Origin: Stutzerimonas stutzeri
Lineage (GTDB): Bacteria > Pseudomonadota > Gammaproteobacteria > Pseudomonadales > Pseudomonadaceae
Direction: 5' to 3'
NCBI RefSeq assembly: GCF_018138085.1
Contig: NZ_CP073105.1
Location: forward strand, 2,170,001 to 2,234,000
DNA length: 64,000 bases
Program-made: the position numbers and the translations under genes
In this document: positions 38,832 through 48,028 of the stretch, piece after piece
How positions within the stretch are numbered: the first letter of the stretch is position 1
Layout of the letters: each line of letters begins with the position of its first letter
Notes under the pieces: generated by a model
What the model was told of the DNA's origin: nothing
Database searches by the model: none
What the model saw: the letters and a program-made list of their open reading frames with translations, nothing else

Positions 38832-39566
38832 TCAGGCTTTGGCAATCAGATTCCCGGCATGCAGGCCGCATTCTTTCTGCGTCGCCTCTTCCCACCACCA
38901 GCGGCCCTCGCGTTCATGCTGGTTCGGTAGTACCGGACGGGTACATGGCTCGCAGCCGATGCTGATGAAGCCGCGCTCGTGCAGGCTGTTGTAGGGCACT
39001 TCCAGCATGCGGATGTAGGTCCAGACGTCCTCACTGCTCATCTGCGCCAGCGGGTTGAATTTGTAGAGCGTGTGCTCAGGGGTCGAGAAGGCGCTGTCGA
39101 TCTCCAGCACCGATACCTGGCTGCGAGTACCGGGGCTCTGGTCGCGACGCTGGCCGGTCGCCCATGCGCGCACGCCAGACAGCTTGCGGCGCAGTGGTTC
39201 GATCTTGCGGATTCCGCAACATTCGCCGTGGCCGTCGCGGTAGAAGCTGAACAACCCCTTTTCGTTGACCATCGGTTGGAGCAGGGCAGGGTCCGGCGTC
39301 ATGATTTCGATCGGGATGCCATAGTGCTCGCGAACCTGTTCGATGAATCGATAGGTTTCGCTGTGCAGGCGGCCGGTATCGAGGCTGAACACCTTGACGT
39401 TCTTATTCAGCTTCCAGGCCATATCGACCAGCACTACGTCTTCGGCGCCACTAAAAGAAATCCAGAGGTCGTCACCGAACAGGTCGAAGGCAAGCTTGAG
39501 GATGTCTTGCGGGGATTTGCCGGCATAGGCGGCTGCCAGCTCGGCTACATCAATTGATTGGCTCAT
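38832..39566 (-). CDS. cysH: Adenylyl-sulfate (APS) reductase CysH, iron-sulfur type
   Basis: A 244-residue reductase that makes sulfite from activated sulfate. The Cys pairs C116-C117 (ECCGIRK) and C205/C208 (GCEPCTR) are the ligands of a 4Fe-4S cluster, a mark of APS-using enzymes as in P. aeruginosa. The catalytic Cys is C233 in the terminal ECGLH motif. PAPS-specific enzymes lack the first four. [14 protein letters not shown] is the nucleotide loop. The N-terminus is somewhat shorter than in P. aeruginosa CysH as I recall it. Confidence 0.95.
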   Translation of the reverse strand: MSQSIDVAELAAAYAGKSPQDILKLAFDLFGDDLWISFSGAEDVVLVDMAWKLNKNVKVFSLDTGRLHSETYRFIEQVREHYGIPIEIMTPDPALLQPMVNEKGLFSFYRDGHGECCGIRKIEPLRRKLSGVRAWATGQRRDQSPGTRSQVSVLEIDSAFSTPEHTLYKFNPLAQMSSEDVWTYIRMLEVPYNSLHERGFISIGCEPCTRPVLPNQHEREGRWWWEEATQKECGLHAGNLIAKA

Positions 39567-39677
39567 CAGGCGGCTTCCTTGGTTGGCGCTTCGGCGCTCT
39601 GCTGGCCGCGGATGTTAACAAATAGGTGTTATGTCTCTAAATAATGTTTAAGGTGAACGGCGCTAACTTTAACGAAT

Positions 39678-39706
39678 AAGGGTTCGCGTTGCGCCACTTA
39701 ACCCTT
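39678..39706. promoter_or_regulatory. Dyad in the cysH / thrH divergent promoter region
   Basis: AAGGGTT (39678-39684) and AACCCTT (39700-39706) form an inverted repeat with 15 bases between, inside an A/T-rich 184-base gap (39567-39750). CysB is expected to act on the cysH side, but this dyad lies nearer thrH, so its owner is unclear. Confidence 0.35.
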
Positions 39707-39750
39707 GTCGTTAGAGTGCCCATCCATTTTTTTGCTTTGAGGAGTGGCCC

Positions 39751-40368
39751 GTGGAAATAGCTTGTCTCGACCTGGAAGGTGTGCTGGTTCCGGAAATCTG
39801 GATTGCCTTTGCCGAGGCCACCGGAATCGAATCGCTCCGGGCGACCACGCGGGACATTCCTGACTACGACGTGCTGATGAAACAGCGCCTGCGTATTCTC
39901 GATGAGCATGGCTTGAAGCTCTCGGATATTCAGGCGGTGATCGCCACCCTGAAACCGCTCGATGGCGCCGTCGAGTTCGTCGACTGGCTGCGTGAGCGCT
40001 TCCAGGTGGTGATCCTGTCCGACACCTTCTATGAGTTCTCGCAGCCGCTGATGCGCCAACTGGGTTTCCCCACGTTGCTCTGCCATCGCTTGATCACCGA
40101 TGAATCGGGGCGTGTCGTCAATTACGAGCTGCGTCAGAAGGATCCCAAGCGCCAGTCGGTCATCGCGCTGAAAAGCCTGTATTACCGCGTGATTGCGGCA
40201 GGGGATTCGTACAACGACACCACCATGCTGGCCGAAGCGCATGCCGGCATTCTCTTCCATGCGCCGGACAACGTCATTCGTGAGTTCCCGCAGTTCCCGG
40301 CTGTGCATACCTTCGCCGAGCTCAAGCAAGAGTTCATCAAGGCTTCGAATCGCCCGTTGACGATATAA
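39751..40368 (+). CDS. thrH: Phosphoserine/homoserine phosphotransferase ThrH
   Basis: A 205-residue HAD-family enzyme, the same length as P. aeruginosa ThrH. The HAD nucleophile is D7 in CLDLEGVLVPEIW, motif II is ILSDTFYEF, and motif IV GDSYNDTTML. It dephosphorylates phosphoserine and can transfer the phosphate to homoserine, bridging serine and threonine synthesis. It stands alone, divergent from cysH and convergent with pabB. Confidence 0.96.
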   Translation: MEIACLDLEGVLVPEIWIAFAEATGIESLRATTRDIPDYDVLMKQRLRILDEHGLKLSDIQAVIATLKPLDGAVEFVDWLRERFQVVILSDTFYEFSQPLMRQLGFPTLLCHRLITDESGRVVNYELRQKDPKRQSVIALKSLYYRVIAAGDSYNDTTMLAEAHAGILFHAPDNVIREFPQFPAVHTFAELKQEFIKASNRPLTI

Positions 40369-40429
40369 GCGGCACCGGCGCTGGAGCTCGGTTGGGGCGC
40401 GCATCGAGCCCAACGGACCTCCAGCCCAA

Positions 40430-41770
40430 CTACAGGGCTTCCAGCGTCTCCATCAGCACTCGCACCTTGTCGAGGGTCTCCTGGTATTCGGTCTGCCAGC
40501 GCGAGTCCGCGACGATGCCGCCGCCACCCCAGCACGTGGCCTGGTCGTTCTGGATCAGCAAGGTGCGAATGGCGATAGAGCTGTCCATCTCGCCACGAAC
40601 GTCCAGATAGAGCAGCGAGCCACAGTAGATGGAGCGCTGAGAAGGTTCCAGCTCATCGATCACTTGCATGGCGCGGATCTTCGGTGCACCGGTGATCGAG
40701 CCGCCAGGGAAGCTACCGGCCAACAGGTCCAGTGCATCCTTGCCAGTCGCCAAGGTGCCGCAGACGCTGCTGACCAAGTGATGCACGTTCGGATAGCTTT
40801 CCAGAGAAAAGAGCTCGGGCACCCTTACGCTGCCGATTTCGCAACTGCGGCCGAGATCATTACGCAGCAGGTCGACGATCATCAGATTTTCCGCGCGATC
40901 CTTCTCGCTGGTAAGCAGCGCCTGGCCCTCGGCCTGGTCAGCCTGTGGATCGCTCCGACGCGGACGCGTGCCCTTGATTGGCCGGGTGTTCACGACGCCA
41001 TTGGCGAGTTGCAGAAAGCGTTCCGGAGAGAGGCTGACGATGGCACCGCCCTGGACGGCGATGAACCCCGAGTAAGGCGTCGGGCAGGCCGCGCGCAACG
41101 CCTGATAGGCCTGCCAGGGATCACCCGTACAAGGTGCGCGGAAACGCTGCGCGAAATTTACCTGATAGCAATCGCCGGCCTGGATGTATTGCTGGATGCG
41201 CTCTATGGCGTGCTGATACTCGGAGCGCTCGAGATCGGCGGTAAACGGTGAGTCGAGCTTGAAGGAGGTGCTCTCGGGTTGCCCCTCCGATTCGAAGAGC
41301 TGGATCAGTCGCAAGCGATCGGAGTCGGCCAGCGCCGGATGGAAAACCAGCTGTGTCGTTCGTTGCTGATGGTCGCTGATCAGGGCCCAGGCGTAGAGGC
41401 CGAGACGAGCAGGGGGCAGTGCCAGATCCTTGATCGCGACGGCGGGGAGGCGTTCGAGGCGCGAGCCGAAATCGTAGCCAAGGAAGCCCAGGATGCCACC
41501 GGCGAAAGGCAGTTCGAAACCCGCTGGCAGCGCTGCCTCGCCGAGTCTGTGCAAGGCTGCCCGAACGCGCCCGAAGAAGGCCCTGCCGGTTTCCGCCGCG
41601 CCTGGCTCCAGGGTTTCCAGTGGCCAGGCACTGAGCAGATCGTAGCGGCCACGCTCAGCGGTTGGACGCCCGGAGTCGAGCAGCACCGCGCCCGGCGAAC
41701 GACAAATACGTTCGAACCGGAGGCGAGGATCGGGCTGGTACGCAAGCGGGTGAACCGTGCAGAAAGGCAT
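40430..41770 (-). CDS. pabB: Aminodeoxychorismate synthase component I PabB
   Basis: A 446-residue chorismate-utilising enzyme that aminates chorismate to 4-amino-4-deoxychorismate for folate. The N-terminal anthranilate synthase I-like domain includes GGILGFLGYDFG. The C-terminal catalytic domain has AGDCYQVNFAQRF, the PIKGTRPR motif whose Lys forms the covalent adduct in PabB, and GSFPGGSITGAPKIRAM. The start MPFCTVHPLAYQPDP at 41770 is the plausible N-terminus; the frame is open further upstream without homology. It may be read through from the retropepsin operon, 50 bases upstream. Confidence 0.92.
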   Translation of the reverse strand: MPFCTVHPLAYQPDPRLRFERICRSPGAVLLDSGRPTAERGRYDLLSAWPLETLEPGAAETGRAFFGRVRAALHRLGEAALPAGFELPFAGGILGFLGYDFGSRLERLPAVAIKDLALPPARLGLYAWALISDHQQRTTQLVFHPALADSDRLRLIQLFESEGQPESTSFKLDSPFTADLERSEYQHAIERIQQYIQAGDCYQVNFAQRFRAPCTGDPWQAYQALRAACPTPYSGFIAVQGGAIVSLSPERFLQLANGVVNTRPIKGTRPRRSDPQADQAEGQALLTSEKDRAENLMIVDLLRNDLGRSCEIGSVRVPELFSLESYPNVHHLVSSVCGTLATGKDALDLLAGSFPGGSITGAPKIRAMQVIDELEPSQRSIYCGSLLYLDVRGEMDSSIAIRTLLIQNDQATCWGGGGIVADSRWQTEYQETLDKVRVLMETLEAL

Positions 41771-41820
41771 TGGAGGTCTAGGTCCGGGGCGCCCCGGCCA
41801 TCTTCTGGCCGGGTGTTGGC

Positions 41821-42804
41821 TCATGCGTGGCTCGGTATGTGGCCGAACAGTTCCTGGGCGAATCGCACCCGTTCCTCCGGCGTCTCCTGAATGCCCTGTG
41901 CCTTGAGCTCTTCGATGCGGTTTTCCACCGCTTGCGTGCGATGGGTCAGGCCGCAATCGTTCGCGATCTGAATGTTCAGCCCAGGGCGCGCGTTGAGCTC
42001 CAGAATCAGCGGACCCTTGTCCTGGTCCAGAACCATGTCGACACCGATGTAGCCCAGCCCGCACAGCTCATAGCAGCCGGCGGCAAGCTTCATGAAGCCG
42101 TCCCAGTTCGGCAGTTGCACACCGTCCACCGCATTGGTGGTATCGGGGTGTTTGGTGATCTTGTTGTTCAACCAGGTGCCCCGCAGCGTGATGCCGGTGG
42201 CCAGGTCGACGCCGACACCGATCGCGCCCTGGTGGAGGTTGGCCTTGCCGCCGGACTGCCGAGTCGGCAGGCGCAACATCGCCATAACCGGGTAGCCCAT
42301 CAGCACGATGATGCGAATGTCCGGGACACCCTCATAACTGATGCTCTTGAAGATCGGATCCGGCGTGACGCGGTATTCGATCAGTGCGCGGTCGCGGTGG
42401 CCGCCGAGCGAGTAGAGGCCGGTGAGAATGTTGGAGATCTGATGCTCGATTTCATCATGAGTCATGATCTTGCCGGACACGGTCCGGTAGCGACCTTCGA
42501 AGCGATCGGCAATCACCAGGATGCCGTCACCGCCAGCACCTTGCGCAGGCTTGACGACGAAATCGACATGGTCCTTGACGATGTCCTTGAGCTTATCGAT
42601 GTCTTTCTCGGTCTCGATGATGCCGTACATCTCCGGTACGTCGATGCCGGCCTCGATCGCCCGTTCCTTGGTAATGATCTTGTCATCCACGATCGGATAC
42701 AGGTTGCGCTTGTTGTACTTGAGCACGTAATCGGCGTTGCGGCGATTGATGCCCATGATGCCCTTGGCTTCGAGGGCCTTCCACGTTTTGATCAGACCGA
42801 ACAT
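41821..42804 (-). CDS. Alpha-L-glutamate ligase-like protein (ATP-grasp)
   Basis: A 327-residue cytoplasmic ATP-grasp enzyme, of the type annotated as RimK-related alpha-L-glutamate ligase. The ATP-binding glycine-rich loop is seen in VKPAQGAGGDGILVI (about residues 85-100) and the metal-binding end in LILELNARPGLNIQIAN (about 265-285). These enzymes join a carboxylate to an amine, often adding amino acids to a peptide or protein. It is the last gene of a tight three-gene unit: only three bases separate its ATG from the stop of the membrane-protein gene. Substrate and product are unknown. Confidence 0.88.
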   Translation of the reverse strand: MFGLIKTWKALEAKGIMGINRRNADYVLKYNKRNLYPIVDDKIITKERAIEAGIDVPEMYGIIETEKDIDKLKDIVKDHVDFVVKPAQGAGGDGILVIADRFEGRYRTVSGKIMTHDEIEHQISNILTGLYSLGGHRDRALIEYRVTPDPIFKSISYEGVPDIRIIVLMGYPVMAMLRLPTRQSGGKANLHQGAIGVGVDLATGITLRGTWLNNKITKHPDTTNAVDGVQLPNWDGFMKLAAGCYELCGLGYIGVDMVLDQDKGPLILELNARPGLNIQIANDCGLTHRTQAVENRIEELKAQGIQETPEERVRFAQELFGHIPSHA

Positions 42805-42807
42805 GGC

Positions 42808-44334
42808 TCAATCCTTCAGAAAGGCTTTGAAGCGGAACAGCTCGGTCAGGCGGTAGCCGCGGTAGCGACCCATCGCCAGCATGAAGCCCACCATGATCAG
42901 CAGTACGGCCGGGAAGGTGAACATGAAGTAGATCAACTCCGGGATGCTCATCAGCAGGTGGGCGAGGGTGGCGGCGATCAACGTGCCAACCGCAACCTTG
43001 AACGCATGACCGGCGCCGCGCTCTTCCCAGGTGATGGAGAGGCGCTCGATCGTCATGGTCAGAATGACCATCGGGAACAAGGCGACGGAGAGCCCTCTCT
43101 CCAGGCCGAGCTTGTGGCTGAACAGGCTGATGACCGCGATCAGTACCACAACGAAGGTCAGCACCACGGAAAGACGCGGCAGCATCTGCAGTTTCAGGTG
43201 CTCGAGATAGGAGCGTAGCGAGAGGCCGAGCGCCGTGATGATGGTGAACAGGACGATGCCGAAGCCGAGCTGGGTCTCGCGAAACGCCAGGGCGATAAGT
43301 ACGGGGGTGAAAGTACCAAGCGTCTGCAGGCCGCCAAGGTTGCGCAGGATCAGGATCACCAGCACGCCGATCGGAATCATGATCATGATCTGATAGGTCT
43401 GCTGGGTCTGCAGCGGCAGGCCGTACAGCGAGTATTCCAGGAAGTCCGCGTCGGTGTTCTCGTCGGTCAGCTTGGCCAGGCGGATGGCGTTCATCTCGCT
43501 GCTGTTCAGTGTGAAGGTAACCTGTGCGTTGCGGCCGCCCTCGAGGTTGACCAGCGGTTCGTCGCCCGTCCACCAGACCAGTCGATCCGCCGGCAGTCCT
43601 TGGTCGCCATTCTCCGGGTTGAAATACAGCCACTTGTCGCCGTTGAAGCTGCGTAGCCACAGTTCAGGCGTCTGTGCAGTGTCGGCGGCCAGGCGCACTG
43701 TGTGTACCCGCTCCATCGGTACATGGGCGATCGACAACAGCAATTCGATGATGCGCGCCTTGTTGGCTGGCGAAGCATCGCCGCCGAGCAAGAGCTTGAC
43801 GTTGTCGTCATTGTCGTTATTGACGCGTTTGATGGCCTCGCTGATGAAGGTCTCGACGTCCGCCGAGTGTTGGCGAATCGGCGAGAGCAGTGCTTCGGCA
43901 GCAATTTTCTCTGCGCCTTCGACCGGAATGCTGTCGCGGAAGATCGGGCCGTTTGCCTTGGTTTGCTCACCGCTATAGCGCCGGGTCAATACCAGGCGGT
44001 AGTAGAGCGTCTGATTGCCGCTGACCCGCCGTGCCGACCAGGTGACACGACGGTTGCCGTCGGCGCGGTTGATGCTCACCCCATAGTTGTTGGAGATGAA
44101 GCTCTCGTTGAGGCTGACGAACTCCTGGTTCAGCGGCGGTACGAACATCTGCAGCTTTACCGGATCGCGCGGGTTGGCCTGGAATTCGATCTTCGCATCG
44201 ATGTTCCAAAGATCGTCCGTCTCATCTTCGGTAATCGGAATGCCAAGAATGAAAATCTGGTAGGCGGTGATCGCGATGCCCAGGGTGACGAGCAGAAAAA
44301 TCAGAACTTTCAGATGCAGGGTAAGGGCGCGCAT
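42808..44334 (-). CDS. Inactive-transglutaminase-fold protein fused to seven membrane helices
   Basis: A 508-residue membrane protein. One N-terminal helix (about residues 8-28), then an extracytoplasmic region of about 200 residues of the inactive transglutaminase-like kind (Pfam names Transglut_i_TM). About seven hydrophobic helices follow from residue 335 to the end (7TM_transglut). I find no cysteine anywhere in the 508 residues, so the transglutaminase nucleophile is absent. A binding or scaffolding role is therefore more likely than catalysis. The ATG at 44334 sits four bases after the protease stop; an extension to 44433 overlaps the protease gene. Confidence 0.88.
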   Translation of the reverse strand: MRALTLHLKVLIFLLVTLGIAITAYQIFILGIPITEDETDDLWNIDAKIEFQANPRDPVKLQMFVPPLNQEFVSLNESFISNNYGVSINRADGNRRVTWSARRVSGNQTLYYRLVLTRRYSGEQTKANGPIFRDSIPVEGAEKIAAEALLSPIRQHSADVETFISEAIKRVNNDNDDNVKLLLGGDASPANKARIIELLLSIAHVPMERVHTVRLAADTAQTPELWLRSFNGDKWLYFNPENGDQGLPADRLVWWTGDEPLVNLEGGRNAQVTFTLNSSEMNAIRLAKLTDENTDADFLEYSLYGLPLQTQQTYQIMIMIPIGVLVILILRNLGGLQTLGTFTPVLIALAFRETQLGFGIVLFTIITALGLSLRSYLEHLKLQMLPRLSVVLTFVVVLIAVISLFSHKLGLERGLSVALFPMVILTMTIERLSITWEERGAGHAFKVAVGTLIAATLAHLLMSIPELIYFMFTFPAVLLIMVGFMLAMGRYRGYRLTELFRFKAFLKD

Positions 44335-44338
44335 GGAA

Positions 44339-44875
44339 TTACTCGTCAGCGTCGGAAACGGTAGTGCAGCCGGGCTCGCCAGCAGCGTACTTAAGGCTTG
44401 GGTCGACCAGGGCATCGAAGCGCGCGAGCGCATCGGAACCTATTAAAAGTGGGTATTGGAATGCACTTCGGTCCGTGAGGTTCACTTCAATGCTGCGTTT
44501 AGCCTTGCCCATGCACATAACAAGCTCTACGACGGGGCGCGGCGTATAGGTTTTTTCTTCTTCTGGATCGAAGTCGCCGGCACGACGCTTGATTTTGCTG
44601 ATGCGCTGCAGCGGCAGCTCGATCGGGCGGTTGTGAGCTTCGTCGATGGCTAGATAGAAGCGGACCCAGCGCTCTCCGTTACGTTTGAACCGCTCGATAT
44701 CGCGAGCGCTGAGCGATGCCGTCTGTGCGCCGGTATCGAGTTTGGCGGGCACTTCCAGACCGAAGTCGGGCAATCCCACGTGTTCGTTCAGGCCATAGAT
44801 GGTTTTGCCGCCGGCTTGGGCTAGACAGGGAAAGACCAAAAGGCACAACAGTAGAAGACGAGGTTTGGCGAGCAT
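44339..44875 (-). CDS. Retropepsin-like aspartic protease (RimK/LysX-associated, COG4067 type)
   Basis: A 178-residue exported protein. Signal peptide at about residues 1-21 (LLLLCLLVFPCLAQA). The aspartic protease motif is D47 in KLDTGAQTASLSA, a single DTG as in retroviral-type proteases that act as dimers. A second hydrophobic strand with LLIGSDALARF completes the fold. The family is often annotated as ATP-dependent zinc protease, but the motif seen is aspartic. First gene of the operon with the 7TM and ATP-grasp genes. The ATG at 44875 gives a clean signal peptide; the frame extends to 44983 without one. Confidence 0.85.
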   Translation of the reverse strand: MLAKPRLLLLCLLVFPCLAQAGGKTIYGLNEHVGLPDFGLEVPAKLDTGAQTASLSARDIERFKRNGERWVRFYLAIDEAHNRPIELPLQRISKIKRRAGDFDPEEEKTYTPRPVVELVMCMGKAKRSIEVNLTDRSAFQYPLLIGSDALARFDALVDPSLKYAAGEPGCTTVSDADE

Positions 44876-45062
44876 AGATCCAGAATTAATCGAGTCGGGG
44901 AACGGTGGCCGGAGCGACGACCCATGGAGTGGAGCGTGGCGAGGCTGTCGCCACGCGCGGCATATAGCTCGGCATTCTAGCATGGCGGCCGAATCGCGCG
45001 GCTAGGCCTAACAGCCGTCATCGCTGTCGTTACGCGTCGACATTTTCGGGTTGCTTTAGGTA

Positions 45063-45074
45063 ATTGTCGACAAT
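45063..45074. promoter_or_regulatory. Perfect palindrome upstream of the prp operon, candidate GntR operator
   Basis: ATTGTCGACAAT is a perfect 12-base palindrome 75 bases before the GntR gene ATG. GntR/FCD regulators commonly bind short palindromes of this size near their own promoter, so autoregulation is likely. Confidence 0.55.
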
Positions 45075-45148
45075 CTACTTTTGTATCATTGACTGGCTGG
45101 CGTGGGCTGGCTTACTTTGTCCGTACTTCACGCTCAGGTGTCAACAAT

Positions 45149-45865
45149 ATGCTCGATGCTTTGGATGCGCCTCGCTCCGACCTGGTCGATACCGGAACCC
45201 TGTCTGAACATGTTTTCCGATTGATCCAGGCCGCCATCGTCAAAGGCGAGATCGCCCCGGGCAGCAAGATCTCGGAGCCTGAGCTTGCGCGTACCTACGG
45301 CATCAGCCGTGGACCGTTGCGCGAGGCGATACACCGCCTTGAAGGGCAGAAGCTGCTGGTGAGAGTGCCGCATGTGGGCGCCCGCGTGGTGTCGCTCAGT
45401 CATGCAGAGCTGATCGAGCTGTACGAGATCCGCGAATCACTTGAGGGCATGGCTTGCCGGCTCGCTGCCGAGCGCATGAGCGAGACGGAGATCGATGAAC
45501 TGCGACGTGTGCTGGACACCCATGAGCGGGACGCCGCGTTTCAGGCCGGCGTTGGCTACTACCAGCAAGAGGGCGACTTCGATTTCCACTACCGGATCAT
45601 CCAGGGCAGCGGCAATCGAACCCTGACCCAGATGCTCTGTGGCGAGCTTTATCAGTTGGTACGCATGTACCGCATCCAGTTTTCCGCGACGCCGAATCGG
45701 CCACGCCAGGCATTCGCCGAACATCATCGAATTCTCGACGCTATCGCTGATCGCGATGGTGAGCTCGCCGAGCTGTTGATGCGCCGACACATCGGCGCCT
45801 CCAAACGCAATATCGAGCGCCATTACCAAGCTGCAACAGACATACAACCAAGAGGTGAGGCATGA
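45149..45865 (+). CDS. prpR: GntR family (FCD) regulator of the 2-methylcitrate operon
   Basis: A 238-residue regulator. The N-terminal winged helix ([20 protein letters not shown] and [20 protein letters not shown]) covers about residues 20-80. The C-terminal FCD domain contains the metal-binding His-rich motif around [14 protein letters not shown] and [10 protein letters not shown]. It overlaps prpB by four bases and heads the operon, so it most likely controls prp genes in response to a 2-methylcitrate-type ligand. AGGTG precedes the ATG at 45149. The symbol prpR is by context; it is unrelated to the sigma-54 activator PrpR of enterics. Confidence 0.85.
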   Translation: MLDALDAPRSDLVDTGTLSEHVFRLIQAAIVKGEIAPGSKISEPELARTYGISRGPLREAIHRLEGQKLLVRVPHVGARVVSLSHAELIELYEIRESLEGMACRLAAERMSETEIDELRRVLDTHERDAAFQAGVGYYQQEGDFDFHYRIIQGSGNRTLTQMLCGELYQLVRMYRIQFSATPNRPRQAFAEHHRILDAIADRDGELAELLMRRHIGASKRNIERHYQAATDIQPRGEA

Positions 45866-46749
45866 CACTTCCTACCCCCGGCCAGCGTTTCCGTGATGCG
45901 GTGGCCAGCGAGCATCCCCTGCAGGTGGTCGGTGCGATCAACGCCAACCATGCGCTGCTGGCCAAGCGTGCCGGTTTCAAGGCGATTTATCTGTCTGGCG
46001 GCGGCGTGGCGGCCGGCTCGCTGGGTTTGCCTGATCTGGGCATCAGCGGTCTGGACGACGTGCTGACCGATGTTCGACGCATCACCGATGTGTGCGACCT
46101 GCCGTTGCTGGTGGATGTCGATACTGGCTTCGGTTCGTCTGCCTTCAATGTGGCGCGTACCGTCAAGTCGATGATCAAGTTCGGCGCGGCGGCCATTCAC
46201 ATCGAAGATCAGGTCGGGGCCAAGCGCTGCGGACATCGGCCAAACAAGGAGATCGTCTCGCAGCAGGAAATGGTCGATCGGATCAAGGCGGCCGTCGACG
46301 CCCGTACCGACGACAGTTTCGTGATCATGGCGCGTACCGATGCGCTCGCGGTCGAGGGCCTGGAGTCCGCCCTTGAGCGTGCTGCCGCATGCATCGAGGC
46401 GGGCGCCGACATGATCTTTCCCGAAGCGATCACCGAACTGGCGATGTACAAGACCTTCGCCGAGCGGGTAAAGGCGCCGATTTTGGCCAATATCACCGAG
46501 TTCGGTTCGACGCCCCTATACACCACCGAAGAGCTGGCCGGCGCCGATGTCTCCCTGGTTCTCTATCCGCTGTCCGCCTTCCGCGCCATGAACAAGGCGG
46601 CCGAGAACGTTTACACCGCGATTCGTCGCGATGGCACGCAGAAGGATGTCATCGACACGATGCAAACCCGCATGGAGCTGTACGAGCGCATCAACTATCA
46701 CGCCTTCGAGCAAAGCCTCGACGCCCTGTTCGCGCAGAAGAAGGGTTGA
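45862..46749 (+). CDS. prpB: 2-methylisocitrate lyase PrpB
   Basis: A 295-residue enzyme that splits 2-methylisocitrate to pyruvate and succinate, the last step of propionate oxidation. The family loop [10 protein letters not shown] contains the catalytic Cys; [22 protein letters not shown] and [14 protein letters not shown] are typical of PrpB rather than of isocitrate lyase. It starts inside the last codons of the regulator gene and precedes prpC by 81 bases. Confidence 0.96.
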   Translation: MTLPTPGQRFRDAVASEHPLQVVGAINANHALLAKRAGFKAIYLSGGGVAAGSLGLPDLGISGLDDVLTDVRRITDVCDLPLLVDVDTGFGSSAFNVARTVKSMIKFGAAAIHIEDQVGAKRCGHRPNKEIVSQQEMVDRIKAAVDARTDDSFVIMARTDALAVEGLESALERAAACIEAGADMIFPEAITELAMYKTFAERVKAPILANITEFGSTPLYTTEELAGADVSLVLYPLSAFRAMNKAAENVYTAIRRDGTQKDVIDTMQTRMELYERINYHAFEQSLDALFAQKKG

Positions 46750-46756
46750 GCTAACC

Positions 46757-46776
46757 GGGGCGCTCTGCGGCGCCCC
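46757..46776 (+). other. Intercistronic hairpin between prpB and prpC
   Basis: GGGGCGC (46757-46763) pairs with GCGCCCC (46770-46776) over six bases, eight bases after the prpB stop. There is no T run. It may stabilise the prpB message or reduce read-through rather than end transcription, because prpC has no obvious promoter of its own. Confidence 0.4.
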
Positions 46777-46830
46777 GTCCCCGGGTGAGCAATTTGCGGT
46801 ATCCAGAACAAATCCAATAAGGAGAGAGCA

Positions 46831-47958
46831 ATGGCTGAAGCAAAAGTATTGAGCGGCGCCGGCCTGCGTGGCCAGGTCGCCGGGCAGACTGCCCTGTGCA
46901 CGGTTGGCAAGACCGGGGCCGGGTTGACCTATCGTGGCTATGACGTGCGTGAACTGGCTGCACAGGCGGAGTTCGAGGAAGTCGCTTACCTGCTGTTCTA
47001 TGGTGAATTGCCGACCGCGCAGCAACTCGACGAATACAAGGCGCGCCTCAAGACGATGCGCGATCTGCCTGCTGCCCTGAAGGAAGTGCTGGAGCGAATT
47101 CCTGCCGATGCTCATCCGATGGACGTCATGCGCACCGGTGCGTCCATGTTGGGAACGCTGGAACCCGAGCTCTCCTTCGACCAGCAGCGCGACGTGGCCG
47201 AGCGCCTGATGGCCGCGTTCCCGGCGATCATGTGTTACTGGTACCGCTTCACGCACGAGCAGCAGCGGATCGAGTGCAGCAGCGATGAAGACACCCTGGG
47301 CGGGCATTTCCTCGCGCTGCTGCATGGCAAGAAGCCAAGCGAGCTGCACGTGAAAGTGATGAACGTCTCGCTGATCCTCTATGCCGAGCACGAATTCAAC
47401 GCCTCGACATTCACCGCGCGAGTCTGCGCTTCGACCTTGTCGGACATGTATTCCTGCATCACCGGCGCCATCGGCTCGCTACGCGGCCCCTTGCACGGCG
47501 GCGCCAACGAGGCAGCGATGGACATGATCGAGCGCTGGAAATCGCCCGACGAGGCGGTACAGGGCATCCTCGGCATGCTCGAGCGCAAGGACAAGATCAT
47601 GGGCTTCGGTCATGCGATCTACAAAGAGTCGGATCCGCGCAATGAAGTAATCAAGGTCTGGGCCAAGAAGCTCGCCGATGAAGTGGGTGACACCGTTCTC
47701 TACCCGGTATCTGTCGCGGTCGATGAAACCATGTGGGCGCAGAAGAAGTTGTTCCCCAACGCCGATTTCTACCACGCCTCCGCATACCACTTCATGGGCA
47801 TCCCGACCAAGTTGTTCACGCCGATCTTCGTCTGCTCGCGCGTAACGGGTTGGGCGTCTCACGTAATCGAACAGCGGGCCAACAACCGAATTATCCGGCC
47901 GAGTGCCGATTATGTCGGCCCGGAGCAGCGCAAGGTCGTCCCGATCGCCGAGCGCTGA
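46831..47958 (+). CDS. prpC: 2-methylcitrate synthase PrpC
   Basis: A 375-residue citrate synthase family enzyme that condenses propionyl-CoA with oxaloacetate. The short length, without the N-terminal extension of GltA, is typical of PrpC. Catalytic regions are RGPLHGGANEAAMDM and KIMGFGHAIYKESDPRN (two catalytic His). The start MAEAKVLSGAGLRGQVAGQT has AAGGAGAG in front. The downstream gap to acnD is 70 bases. Confidence 0.95.
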   Translation: MAEAKVLSGAGLRGQVAGQTALCTVGKTGAGLTYRGYDVRELAAQAEFEEVAYLLFYGELPTAQQLDEYKARLKTMRDLPAALKEVLERIPADAHPMDVMRTGASMLGTLEPELSFDQQRDVAERLMAAFPAIMCYWYRFTHEQQRIECSSDEDTLGGHFLALLHGKKPSELHVKVMNVSLILYAEHEFNASTFTARVCASTLSDMYSCITGAIGSLRGPLHGGANEAAMDMIERWKSPDEAVQGILGMLERKDKIMGFGHAIYKESDPRNEVIKVWAKKLADEVGDTVLYPVSVAVDETMWAQKKLFPNADFYHASAYHFMGIPTKLFTPIFVCSRVTGWASHVIEQRANNRIIRPSADYVGPEQRKVVPIAER

Positions 47959-48028
47959 TTCACAGGCGGGGAGGTCGTGACTGTCTCCCCTCTGGTTTTC
48001 ACCACTTACTGGATCGAGTCCTTCCGGC

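Noticed and set aside
41827..43218. A 463-codon plus-strand frame opposite the ATP-grasp and 7TM genes
   Set aside because: Antisense of two genes with clear motifs; no independent support.
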